In this document: positions 1-8,342 of the stretch, piece by piece
Layout of the letters: every line of letters starts with the position of its first letter
Numbering within the stretch: the stretch's first letter is position 1
Origin: JAAYDI01 sp052034005
GTDB taxonomy: Bacteria > Planctomycetota > Planctomycetia > Pirellulales > Pirellulaceae
Assembly: GCA_052034005.1 (NCBI GenBank)
Contig: JBPOJB010000020.1
Coordinates: 18,405 to 82,404 of the forward strand
Direction of reading: 5' to 3'
Length of the DNA: 64,000 bases
Translations under genes and position numbers: made by a program
The notes under the pieces: model-generated
The model's input: the letters and a program-made list of their open reading frames with translations, nothing else
What the model was told of the DNA's origin: nothing
The model's database searches: none

Positions 1-1007
1 AACTTCTGCCACCACCGCCGGTCGCTGATCATCAATTGGCCGCAGAACACGCCCAGCAAGATCGTCCCGATGGCCGGGATGAAGTTGAGCGTCTGTTCGC
101 CCGTCTCGCTGTACTTGAATTCCTTGTTGACCGGACGGGGGAATTTGTTCAAGAACCAGACATCGAAGTTGTGAGCCGCATTCGCGTTCTTGGACCAGTG
201 GACGAAACGGCCCTCCAGGACCTCGTCACCGGCGGCGCCGACGGCCTTGTAGTCGTAGCCCGGAGGCGGCGTATAACTGTAGAACCAGCCCCAATAGCCC
301 GCCAGGATCAGGATGAAGACCACCGCCTGGATCCAGAACCGGCGACAGATGGTCATGATGAGATACGCGAAGAAATAGCCGAGACCGATCTGCGAGAGCG
401 CTTCAGTGAATGTCCAGTTCGTCATCTGCGACGTAGTCGACGCCAGGAACACACCTAGCAAGACCAGGACCAGCGCCCGAAACAACGCGTGGATCGTCCG
501 CTGGCAGACGCCTTCGCCGGCCGCGGCGCGGCGGGCATACGAGAGCGGCATCGCCACCCCGACGATGAACAGGAACGCCGGCTGGATCAGGTCCCAGAAG
601 GACACGCCGATCCAATCGAAACTGCTCTCCCAGGTCGTATTCTGGAAGTTGTGCTCAAGCCGCGGTTGCCAGGTGCCATAGTCGATGTATTGCCATACCG
701 GTGCGTTCTCGGGCAGCTTCGAGAGCTCCAAGAGTCCGAATCCCATGGCCACCAGGACGATCATGACGAAGCCGCGGTAGGCGTCGAGCGAGAAGAGGCG
801 GTCTTTCGGCGCCTGGTCCGCCGTGGCGGCCGGACGCGCCGTGGTCGGCGGTAGACTCCGCGGACGATGCACCACCTGCGGCGACACCGGCCGCTGAGGC
901 TGTCCCGACGGGGGCGCCCCGGCGGGACGTGGCGCCTGCTCTTTCGCCGTAGAAGTCTGGGGGCGGGCAGGGGAAGGCTGCGGATCAGATTGGTTCTTCG
1001 TGCTCAC
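1..1007 (-). CDS. DUF5009/HGSNAT-like membrane acyltransferase (C-terminus off the window)
   Basis: Reading the minus strand from a GTG at 1007 gives an open frame of 335 codons that runs off the left edge. About 65 residues of Pro/Gln-rich, presumably cytoplasmic leader precede the family signature RLFSLDAYRGFVMI, which opens the first membrane segment; FWDLIQPAFLFIVGVAMPLS follows in the second. This start-of-helix pattern belongs to the DUF5009/DUF1624 group, related to heparan-alpha-glucosaminide N-acetyltransferase, which moves acetyl groups across a membrane onto sugars. At least five hydrophobic segments are visible. The gene is last in a minus-strand run with polysaccharide-processing enzymes, which fits a sugar-acetylating role (inferred). 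No ATG fits upstream of the leader, so GTG is the likely start; the ribosome site is weak. Confidence 0.8.
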   Translation of the reverse strand, partial: MSTKNQSDPQPSPARPQTSTAKEQAPRPAGAPPSGQPQRPVSPQVVHRPRSLPPTTARPAATADQAPKDRLFSLDAYRGFVMIVLVAMGFGLLELSKLPENAPVWQYIDYGTWQPRLEHNFQNTTWESSFDWIGVSFWDLIQPAFLFIVGVAMPLSYARRAAAGEGVCQRTIHALFRALVLVLLGVFLASTTSQMTNWTFTEALSQIGLGYFFAYLIMTICRRFWIQAVVFILILAGYWGWFYSYTPPPGYDYKAVGAAGDEVLEGRFVHWSKNANAAHNFDVWFLNKFPRPVNKEFKYSETGEQTLNFIPAIGTILLGVFCGQLMISDRRWWQK

Positions 1008-1250
1008 GGGAGGGCTCCACAGGTTTCAGGTGGGTGTCGGTTCGACCGCGACGAGCAAGCTGTCGCCGCTCGCGTCGCCTATCACAAACCACCCGGCAGC
1101 CGATCCCAGACGGCTGCGCGCGGGTAGGTAATCACCGCTGACGGTGCTTCGCCGTAGCACATCGGATGGGTGCACGGCTCGAGCCCGCCCCAAACGCGCG
1201 TACTATCCTACCAAGGATTCCCGCGATGGAACATCGTGAAACCGGACGAT

Positions 1251-2528
1251 TTACGGCCCGCTGGGCGGGAGCGGCTGCCCAGCAATGAGGGCCTCCAACT
1301 GTGCGCGGATCCGCTGCCGCACCTCCGGGCCGCTCCCGCTGTGGTACGCCTGCACGGTGCCGTCTTTCCCGATCAGGATGGTGACGGGGATGGCGTTGAT
1401 CCGATAGGCTTTCAGCGAGTCGGCGGTCGGATCGAGCAGGACGGTTCCTCGATAGCCCTTCTCCGCGATGGCGCTCTGGACCGTGTTCTGATCCTCCCCC
1501 AGGTTGACGGCCAGGACCGCCACACCGCGTTTCTCGACGGTCGCCACGAACTCGTTGAGCGTCGGCATCACCTCGGTGCTCGGCGCGCACCAACTGGCCC
1601 AGAAGATCAACACCACGACCTTTTTGCCCAGCAAGTCAGCCAGCTTCAGCGGCGTTCCCTGCAGGCTGGCCAGTTCCAGCGGCGGCGCCGGCTGGCCCAG
1701 GAGCTGCTCGATGTCGCCTTCCTGGAGTGCGGCCAGCAGGTCATTGACGCGTCGTGCGCCGGCGGGGATGGCCAGCGTGAAGGTCCCTTCCGGATGCGAG
1801 ACGCCGATCTTCCACTGGAACGTGCCCGAGGTGGTCAGCTGGAAGGTCTTCTGGTCGTCGATCGGGATGGTCGTGGTCGTGACGAGCTTGGTCAGCACCG
1901 GCTCGTTGCCGACGGTGAACCATAGATCGAACACGCGCTTGTCGACCATGTTCAACCGGAAGTGCCGCGTATTGACGTTACCGAGTTTTTCGGGGCCGAC
2001 ATCGACGACGCCGGTGATCTGCGCGATCAGTTGCGCGCGGAACTGGGGCCGCACCAGGAAATCGACTCCCGAGCCGTTGACGGTCTGGAGGGTCATGGCG
2101 TCATGCTGGAGTTCATCCAGGGTGGAGCCGGCGTCATGTTGGCTGTAGAGATTGGCGGACTTGAGCAGCCGGGTGATGGACCGCCCGTCGCTGACGCAGA
2201 TGAACTGCGCCACACCCGCTTCATGGGAGCCCGCCTCGAGCCGCAGCTTGCCGCCGGCCTGCACCGCGACGTGGAAGACATTGGTCCCCTGCACGTCCTT
2301 GCCGCTGCCGGTCGCCTGCCATTGGCTGACCACATCGGCCGTGAAGGCGCCGGAATCGGTCAGGCGTTTTTCGAACCCCCGGACAATCTCGTCGAATTGC
2401 TTCTCCGCCTCGCTGAGCTTCACGGCCGGCGCGAGGAGTGCCGACGGCTTGGCCTGGTTCTGGGCCAGCGAGTCGTCGACGATCAGGCAGGTGAGCATCA
2501 CAGCCCAGCATGTCACGTATTGGCACAT
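1251..2528 (-). CDS. Exported DUF2092/LolA-like protein with C-terminal thioredoxin-like (TlpA/ResA) domain
   Basis: 425 aa from the ATG at 2528, chosen over an in-frame ATG at 2546 because AAAGGAGA sits just upstream of it. A signal peptide ends near SLAQ. Residues about 30-260 resemble the LolA-like fold of DUF2092 periplasmic proteins. Residues about 285-410 are a TlpA/ResA-type thioredoxin fold with FWASWCAPS and the cis-proline loop INAIPVT. The usual WCxxC becomes Cys314-Ala-Pro-Ser317, so the resolving cysteine is missing. Normal disulfide exchange is not expected; a monothiol, chaperone-like or binding role is possible. The fold assignment for the C-terminal part is strong, for the N-terminal part moderate. 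Confidence 0.8.
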   Translation of the reverse strand: MCQYVTCWAVMLTCLIVDDSLAQNQAKPSALLAPAVKLSEAEKQFDEIVRGFEKRLTDSGAFTADVVSQWQATGSGKDVQGTNVFHVAVQAGGKLRLEAGSHEAGVAQFICVSDGRSITRLLKSANLYSQHDAGSTLDELQHDAMTLQTVNGSGVDFLVRPQFRAQLIAQITGVVDVGPEKLGNVNTRHFRLNMVDKRVFDLWFTVGNEPVLTKLVTTTTIPIDDQKTFQLTTSGTFQWKIGVSHPEGTFTLAIPAGARRVNDLLAALQEGDIEQLLGQPAPPLELASLQGTPLKLADLLGKKVVVLIFWASWCAPSTEVMPTLNEFVATVEKRGVAVLAVNLGEDQNTVQSAIAEKGYRGTVLLDPTADSLKAYRINAIPVTILIGKDGTVQAYHSGSGPEVRQRIRAQLEALIAGQPLPPSGP

Positions 2529-2626
2529 CGATCGGTCTCCTTTCACATCGGTTCAGATCACATCCATCTCCGCAACACCAACGTATTACGACTCGCGCCG
2601 CCCCGCGTGCCCGGGGCGGCATGCGG

Positions 2627-4225
2627 TCACTGGACCGCGTAGCCGGACAAGAACACCTGGTTCAAGCGCTGCACGGCCAGGTTCACTTCGCTCAGGTCCG
2701 GCGCATTGCCGAGCCGGGACGCGTTGATGATCTGCGTCCAGTTCCTGTTGAGCGACTCCAGCAGCTGGTTGACCTCGTTCAGGCGCGTCTGTTGCTGTCG
2801 CGCGCCGGCTTCGCCGGCCGCTTCCTGCCGCAGCTGGATCAGCGCCAGGCGCAGCGTGCGCGCCTGCGTCTGCAAGGCGGGCACTTGGGGGTAATAGGGC
2901 AGAAACCGGTTGAACCCGACGACGAAGGCGTTCACGTGAGCCACCGCCTGGTCGATGGCTTGAACCATCCGTTGCGGGATACGCGTCGGCATCGGCCGGT
3001 GCACCTGGTACGGGAGCTGGCTGTAGGTCGGCGAGTTGAACAGCACGGGCAGGCCCGGGTCGATCACCGAGCCGGCCGACATGCCGACCAGTTCGCCGAT
3101 CTGCTGCAGGTCCCAGTTCACGACATCCCATCGCTGGACGACGCCGCCGGCCGGGACGGCCGCCCGCATCGTCTGGGAGATGCCGACGGCCGCCGCTTTG
3201 AGGCGCGTGACATAGGCGCGTACGTCGGGCACCGTAGTGCGGGTGCTCAGCGCATGGTGGAACGCGTCGATCAACGAATAGAAGAACTCGACGTCCCGCA
3301 GCAGTTGCTTGTAGAGCTCGTCCATCGTGAGGATGCTGCGCAGCACGTACAGCAGCTGCTGTGCGTCACTCGACAGCGCCGTGTTCAGGCGCAGGACCTC
3401 GTTGTACAGCGCGACATCCATGCCCGGCACGCCGCCGGATCCGGCCGGGTGCGCGGGCGCCACGATGGGGGGCGGCGCGCCTTCGAGCGATTCGAAAACG
3501 CTCAGGAACCGGCTCAAGTAGGCGCTCGAATTGGGCGCCGAGAACCGCACGCTCTGAAACTCGTCTTCCAGCGCCGACAACGTCTGATGGACGTTGCGGT
3601 AGGCCTGCGCGAACAGGTCGGAGGAACCCCGCGGGGTCTGCTCGAGGCTGAGGCTCGCATTGACAAGGTTGCGGCTGATCAGCGACAGCTGCCGGCCTTG
3701 CTGAGTGCCGCCCAGCTCGTTCTCCAGCGCGTCGCGCAGCAGCCGGGCGGTGGCTGACAGCTGACCTTCCTGAGCCGGCACGACCCGTTCTCCTGCGCCG
3801 CTCTGGGGCAACGGCGCGCGCTGAGCCGTCTCCTGCTGGGCCGCCGTCAGGAACTCGCGCACCAACCGCTCGCGGTCGCCCCGGTAGGTGTTCAGACGGT
3901 TGACCCAGGCCGTCACCTCCGCCTGGGACGGCGCGCGGTTCAACACTTCCGTGTACAGGCCCGTGATCAGCGCGCTCGGATTGCGCCCCTGACGGACAAA
4001 GTAATCCTCGGACGACAGGAAAGTGACCTGGGCGTCGGTCAAGCTCGTCCCTTTCTGGAAGGCCCAGACCCACTGCGTCAGTTCATTCGACGACGGCTCG
4101 CGCTGCAGGTATCGCTGGTAGAGGCTGCGGACGAAGTCCGCCGAATTGTAGACCTGCGCATCGATCGTCAAAGCCGGAACCAGCCACATGAGACCGGCCA
4201 GCCAAAGACTCCCTGCCCGAGGCAT
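2627..4225 (-). CDS. Secreted DUF4214-repeat protein
   Basis: 532 aa. The start at 4225 is preceded by GGAGAAGGAGC; a longer frame to 4270 lacks this. A signal peptide (cleavage near TIDAQ) is followed by two tandem DUF4214-type repeats, visible as SLYQRYLQREPSSNELTQWV and then GLYTEVLNRAPSQAEV (residues about 25-120). DUF4214 modules occur in secreted and surface-layer-associated proteins and have no assigned enzymatic activity. The remaining 400 residues are mostly helical, rich in Gln, Leu and Arg, and I do not recognise them. Probably an extracytoplasmic structural protein, cotranscribed with its neighbours. Confidence 0.7.
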   Translation of the reverse strand: MPRAGSLWLAGLMWLVPALTIDAQVYNSADFVRSLYQRYLQREPSSNELTQWVWAFQKGTSLTDAQVTFLSSEDYFVRQGRNPSALITGLYTEVLNRAPSQAEVTAWVNRLNTYRGDRERLVREFLTAAQQETAQRAPLPQSGAGERVVPAQEGQLSATARLLRDALENELGGTQQGRQLSLISRNLVNASLSLEQTPRGSSDLFAQAYRNVHQTLSALEDEFQSVRFSAPNSSAYLSRFLSVFESLEGAPPPIVAPAHPAGSGGVPGMDVALYNEVLRLNTALSSDAQQLLYVLRSILTMDELYKQLLRDVEFFYSLIDAFHHALSTRTTVPDVRAYVTRLKAAAVGISQTMRAAVPAGGVVQRWDVVNWDLQQIGELVGMSAGSVIDPGLPVLFNSPTYSQLPYQVHRPMPTRIPQRMVQAIDQAVAHVNAFVVGFNRFLPYYPQVPALQTQARTLRLALIQLRQEAAGEAGARQQQTRLNEVNQLLESLNRNWTQIINASRLGNAPDLSEVNLAVQRLNQVFLSGYAVQ

Positions 4226-4336
4226 TGTCGTGCTCCTTCTCCAAGGCCCACTCCAGATCCACCACCGCACGCCCGAATCGCCCGTCCAGACCCCGCTCGA
4301 GTTCCTTGCGTGTACGACCTGTCGTCGCGAGTACCC

Positions 4337-5620
4337 TTACCGGCCTGCTGCCGGCCCGGCCACCGCCCCGCTATCCCGGATCGCCTCGAACATCGCCAGC
4401 ATGTTCTGCGTCGGCGTCGGACCCTGGACGTTGTGGATCGAGTTGAAGACCAGGCCGCCGCCCCGATTGAGCACCTCGATCCGCTGCCGGACCTCCCGCC
4501 GCACTTCGTCCGGCGTGCCAAACGCGATCGTCTTCTGCGTATCGACCCCACCGCCCCAGAACACGATGTTGTCCCCGTATTTCTTCTTCAGCTCGGCCGG
4601 GTCCATGCAGGCGGCCGAACACTGGACGGGATTGAGGATATCGAACCCCGCCTCGATGAACTCGGGAATCAGGTTGAACACGGAGCCGCAGGAGTGAATG
4701 AACGTCTTCCAGTTGGACCGGGCGTGGATCAGCGAGTTCACGCGGACGTGAAACGGCTTGTAGAGTTCACGATAGGCCGCGTTCGAGATGAATTGGCCGC
4801 GTTGGGTCCCGAAGTCGGTGCCGGTCACGAACGCCACGTCCACGCGATCGCCGAAGAAGTCGATCAGCGTCACGATGTTCTGTTCGGCGATCCGGCACTG
4901 GTGCTCGAACACCGCCAGCACGTAGTCCTTGCGGATGGCGGTCGAGACGTACCATTCCTCGACGTCCCGAATCCCCTTGGGATGCTTCAGGGCGGTGGCG
5001 GGCACCAGCGCGATGTCCCCGAACGCGGCGCCCGGGATCGAGAGGACCACGCCGTACTCTTTGCGTTCGTCGAGCCAGTCGCGCATGCGGGCGTAGTAGG
5101 CCATGTCCGCCGGCCCGAGCAGCTGGAATTCCTCCATGTTGTCGGCCGGATCCAGCTTGGCTTCCTCGATCGGGTCCTGGCGAATGATCGCGTCGAAGAA
5201 GTAACCTGTCCTGGGCATGTGACCGCTCGGGGGCACCGACGCGTCGCCTTCCGGATAGACGAACGTATCGCCGGCCTCATTTCGCGTGTAGTTGAAATCC
5301 TCCGTCACCAGCACTTCCGTGCCGTCGTTCATCGTGAACGGCTTCCACTCGGTCGCCTGCGTGCCGAACATGCTGCACCGCCCTGGGACGCCGATCACAT
5401 CGATCCCAAGCGCTTCCCGCAGTGAGTCATCGACCTCACCCAGCATCTGGTAGGGCTCGGTCACTTTCACCCGGTAGCTGGGGTCGCCCAGCACGGCCTG
5501 CCGCAAGCGGGTGACGGCCGACACATGGATGCCCGTGACCGATGTCGCCCCGAAATCCACGCAGACGCGATCCGGCTGCTGGTGCGCCAGCGTGGTCTGT
5601 AATCGTTCGCGAGGGATCAT
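4337..5620 (-). CDS. Uroporphyrinogen decarboxylase (URO-D) family protein
   Basis: 427 aa from the ATG at 5620, where the protein begins MIPRERLQTTLAHQQPDR, the usual opening of this family in planctomycetes. An in-frame ATG at 5644 would add eight residues. The protein has the length and pattern of the URO-D/MtaA/CmuA superfamily, including a His-Ser-Cys-Gly segment (FIHSCGSVF) of the kind that binds zinc in the methyltransferase branch. True HemE is shorter and starts differently, so a corrinoid- or cofactor-dependent methyl transfer role is more likely than haem synthesis. It lies 32 bp after a putative glycosidase and probably belongs to the same transcript. The substrate cannot be told from sequence. 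Confidence 0.8.
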   Translation of the reverse strand: MIPRERLQTTLAHQQPDRVCVDFGATSVTGIHVSAVTRLRQAVLGDPSYRVKVTEPYQMLGEVDDSLREALGIDVIGVPGRCSMFGTQATEWKPFTMNDGTEVLVTEDFNYTRNEAGDTFVYPEGDASVPPSGHMPRTGYFFDAIIRQDPIEEAKLDPADNMEEFQLLGPADMAYYARMRDWLDERKEYGVVLSIPGAAFGDIALVPATALKHPKGIRDVEEWYVSTAIRKDYVLAVFEHQCRIAEQNIVTLIDFFGDRVDVAFVTGTDFGTQRGQFISNAAYRELYKPFHVRVNSLIHARSNWKTFIHSCGSVFNLIPEFIEAGFDILNPVQCSAACMDPAELKKKYGDNIVFWGGGVDTQKTIAFGTPDEVRREVRQRIEVLNRGGGLVFNSIHNVQGPTPTQNMLAMFEAIRDSGAVAGPAAGR

Positions 5621-5652
5621 ACTGCCAGTGCTCCATTTGTGCATGTTCTCGG

Positions 5653-8238
5653 TTATTCCGCCTCGGCGATCAGCACGACGGTCTGGTTCAGCTCCGGTGC
5701 CGTCGGAGGAAACCGCAACACCTTCCGATCCGTCGTGGCTTCCACATAGTATTCGAAATCCTGCTGCAGTTCACGAGCCGGCAACACGACCCGCCGCACG
5801 CCCCGCCCCACGGGCGCCAGCGGCACCGACCGGAAGCGCTGGTCCCCCAGCGGACGCCAGTGGCAGATGACCACCGGGGCTTCCGCCCCCAGGACCACGG
5901 CGTCCAGCCGCAGCGGTTCGCCGGCGCGCAGCAGGGTCCGCACGACCGGCACGAACAGCCGGACATGGCCCGGGTACTCGCGCGGCAATGTGGCCTTCAG
6001 CGTGAGCGGCTCGCCGGTCGCTTCCGTGATCGCTTTTTCGGAAGGGTCCAGCATCAGGGGAAAGACGTGCTGCTGCCAGTTGGCGACGGTGCCCAGCTCC
6101 CCGGGCGTGCCGACCGTTTCCAACAAGTACTGCTGCACGTAGCCCAGTTCACGCACCAACCGCGTGCGGAGCGGGATGGCCTGGCGCACGGCGATCTCCC
6201 TGCGCGCGGCGGCGTCCGGCGCGCTGTTGAGCGCCTCCACCGCCGCATTCAACTCGGCCCACGTGCAGTTGGCCCGGGCCACCGCTCGCAGATACTTGAA
6301 ACTGGCCAGCCAGTAATCGAACCGCTCCAGGTGCCCCAGGCCCCGGATCGACGGCCGCAACTCCGTCAACTCGTCGACAAACGCATACGCGCTCGACACC
6401 TCGCTCCAAGGCCGCGAATCCGGCACGACACCGCCCGGCCCGTGCACCCAGTCGGACGGGCGCGGCAGCCGACAGTCCAGCCGGGCGAAGATCGGGGCAA
6501 TCCGCGGCGCGGCGCGCGGCCCGAATTCGGCCGCCGCCCAATCGGCGAAGAAATCGTCGACCGGCGCCATCCGCCACGCAGGATAGTCCTGCCGCCGCTG
6601 GTCGAACGAACCAGCCAGCGCGGGAGGAGCCGCATCCGTCTCGGGCGACTTCCACGGCGCCTGGGACCAGGCCGCCTGGGCCAGCGCCGACACGTTCGGC
6701 CCCAGCACCCGCGTCCGCCAGTGGATCCCCAACAGACCGTCACAGCCGTAACGCAGCGCATCGGCCGCATCCTTGCGCAGGCGGCCGACCCATAACTGCG
6801 GAATGATCAGCGCCGGATCATCTTCCAACCAGGGGATCGCCCACTTCGGACGACCCGACACCGCGACGAACCCTGGCTCCACCGGATCATGCCCTACGTT
6901 CCGGTTGATGCAACTCAACGGCCACGACTTCGGCAACATCCCATCAAACAGCGAAGGCTGCTGAGGCGGACCCAGGACCCAGCCACAGGTGGCCAACTGG
7001 AACGGTGCTCCGACAGCGTCCGCCGCACGCTCAACCGCCTGGAAATCCGCGCGCGTCGCCTCGATCTGGGCCAGCGTCACCGGCTCCCACGTCCAGCCCT
7101 CCGGCGTCCAGAGCCAGTAGTAGTCGATCGGATACGCTGCCATGATGCGCCGAAAGATCCCCTCATACACCCGTTGCACGGTGGCCGGATCGGTCGGCGA
7201 TGCGCCGGCCGCCTCCAGCCGCTCGCGCACCGGCCGGGGAATCACCAACGGCGTCTCCGTGCCGACGCACGTCTTGATGCCCAACCGCCGCGCAAAATGG
7301 AACACATCGTGCAGCAGCGCCCCAAATCGGTTGAACAGGGCATTTGACTGCTCCGGGTCCATCGTGGTCCAGGAGGGCATGTCCTGCATGTATTCCGGCC
7401 CGTAGTCGTCGCGGTCGAACATCGCACCCGCGCCGAACGCGTAGTCGCCCGTCCTCCGCGGCTGATATCCCCAGGCGCCCGTGACATTGCTCGTCGCGAA
7501 GTGCCGCGCCGGGTAGCTGGCCAGGACCTGTCCGTCCGGACCGATCTCGTCCGGCGGGCCGATCCAGACCGTGGGTTCCGGCCCCACATCACCTTCCGGA
7601 TAGGTGTGCAACCCGAAGAAATTCATGCGCAGCTTCGGCAGCTGTCCGAGCACCGCCTGGTACGCGTCCGCATTCCACCAATCGGGGCCTTCCGGAAAAT
7701 CGTGGAACGGCTGGATGCCGCGCGTCGCGAACAGCGGCTTGCCCTGCTGGTCCAGGTCGGGAAGCGCCAGCGGCATCGGCTCGTCCGGGATCACGTCGCC
7801 GTGCAGGTAGAACCGAACGCCCAGTTGTTCAGCAAACCGATATGCCGCGTAGAGTGTCCCCACGTCGTCGCCGCCCACGACCAGGTGGATCCTCCGCCCG
7901 CCCTGCTTGACGGTCTGCAGCGCGTGCTGCTCGGCCGACAACCGGTCGAGCAAGCCACTCACGTGCCCGTCCGGCACGGCGTGCGTGACGAGTTCACGAT
8001 CCTTGCGCCCGACCACGATCCATTCCGCCGCGGCATCCGCCGCAGGCGGCGTGCGGATGTCGAGCAGCGCGCCGGTACGCAGGTAGATGTAGCGGCGGAT
8101 CTCCTGGGCGGCAAGCCGTTCCAGCGACGACGCCTGCCCATCGCAGACGATCTCGGCCGGCGCCCCTCGCGCCGAGTCGGCAGAGAGCGGCAGCGAACAG
8201 ACCCAGACGGCGGCGGCCAAGCTCAGCATGCGCATCAT
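5653..8238 (-). CDS. Putative secreted glycoside hydrolase with GH67/GH20-like N-terminal domain
   Basis: 861 aa. The start at 8238 follows GGAGAG by about eight bases; the upstream extension to 8466 overlaps the preceding gene and looks non-coding. A signal peptide (MLSLAAAVWVCSLPLSA) is followed by residues about 30-165 resembling the alpha/beta domain that precedes the barrel in alpha-glucuronidases and hexosaminidases: AAQEIRRYIYLRTG, IVVGRKD and GTLYAAYRFAEQLGVRF. The central part, from TRGIQPFHDF at about 172, looks like a TIM barrel. The final 100 residues look like a beta domain. The exact GH family is uncertain, as are the catalytic residues. Position after a sulfatase/GH106-like gene suggests a shared polysaccharide substrate. 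Confidence 0.65.
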   Translation of the reverse strand: MMRMLSLAAAVWVCSLPLSADSARGAPAEIVCDGQASSLERLAAQEIRRYIYLRTGALLDIRTPPAADAAAEWIVVGRKDRELVTHAVPDGHVSGLLDRLSAEQHALQTVKQGGRRIHLVVGGDDVGTLYAAYRFAEQLGVRFYLHGDVIPDEPMPLALPDLDQQGKPLFATRGIQPFHDFPEGPDWWNADAYQAVLGQLPKLRMNFFGLHTYPEGDVGPEPTVWIGPPDEIGPDGQVLASYPARHFATSNVTGAWGYQPRRTGDYAFGAGAMFDRDDYGPEYMQDMPSWTTMDPEQSNALFNRFGALLHDVFHFARRLGIKTCVGTETPLVIPRPVRERLEAAGASPTDPATVQRVYEGIFRRIMAAYPIDYYWLWTPEGWTWEPVTLAQIEATRADFQAVERAADAVGAPFQLATCGWVLGPPQQPSLFDGMLPKSWPLSCINRNVGHDPVEPGFVAVSGRPKWAIPWLEDDPALIIPQLWVGRLRKDAADALRYGCDGLLGIHWRTRVLGPNVSALAQAAWSQAPWKSPETDAAPPALAGSFDQRRQDYPAWRMAPVDDFFADWAAAEFGPRAAPRIAPIFARLDCRLPRPSDWVHGPGGVVPDSRPWSEVSSAYAFVDELTELRPSIRGLGHLERFDYWLASFKYLRAVARANCTWAELNAAVEALNSAPDAAARREIAVRQAIPLRTRLVRELGYVQQYLLETVGTPGELGTVANWQQHVFPLMLDPSEKAITEATGEPLTLKATLPREYPGHVRLFVPVVRTLLRAGEPLRLDAVVLGAEAPVVICHWRPLGDQRFRSVPLAPVGRGVRRVVLPARELQQDFEYYVEATTDRKVLRFPPTAPELNQTVVLIAEAE

Positions 8239-8342
8239 GGCGTGTCTCTCCTGCCCGGTAGTGACTGGTCGGACTACCTGCTGATTCTCCGGCAGTCTGC
8301 CTCGGCAGACAACCGGATACGCATGGCAAATCGGGGCGAATC

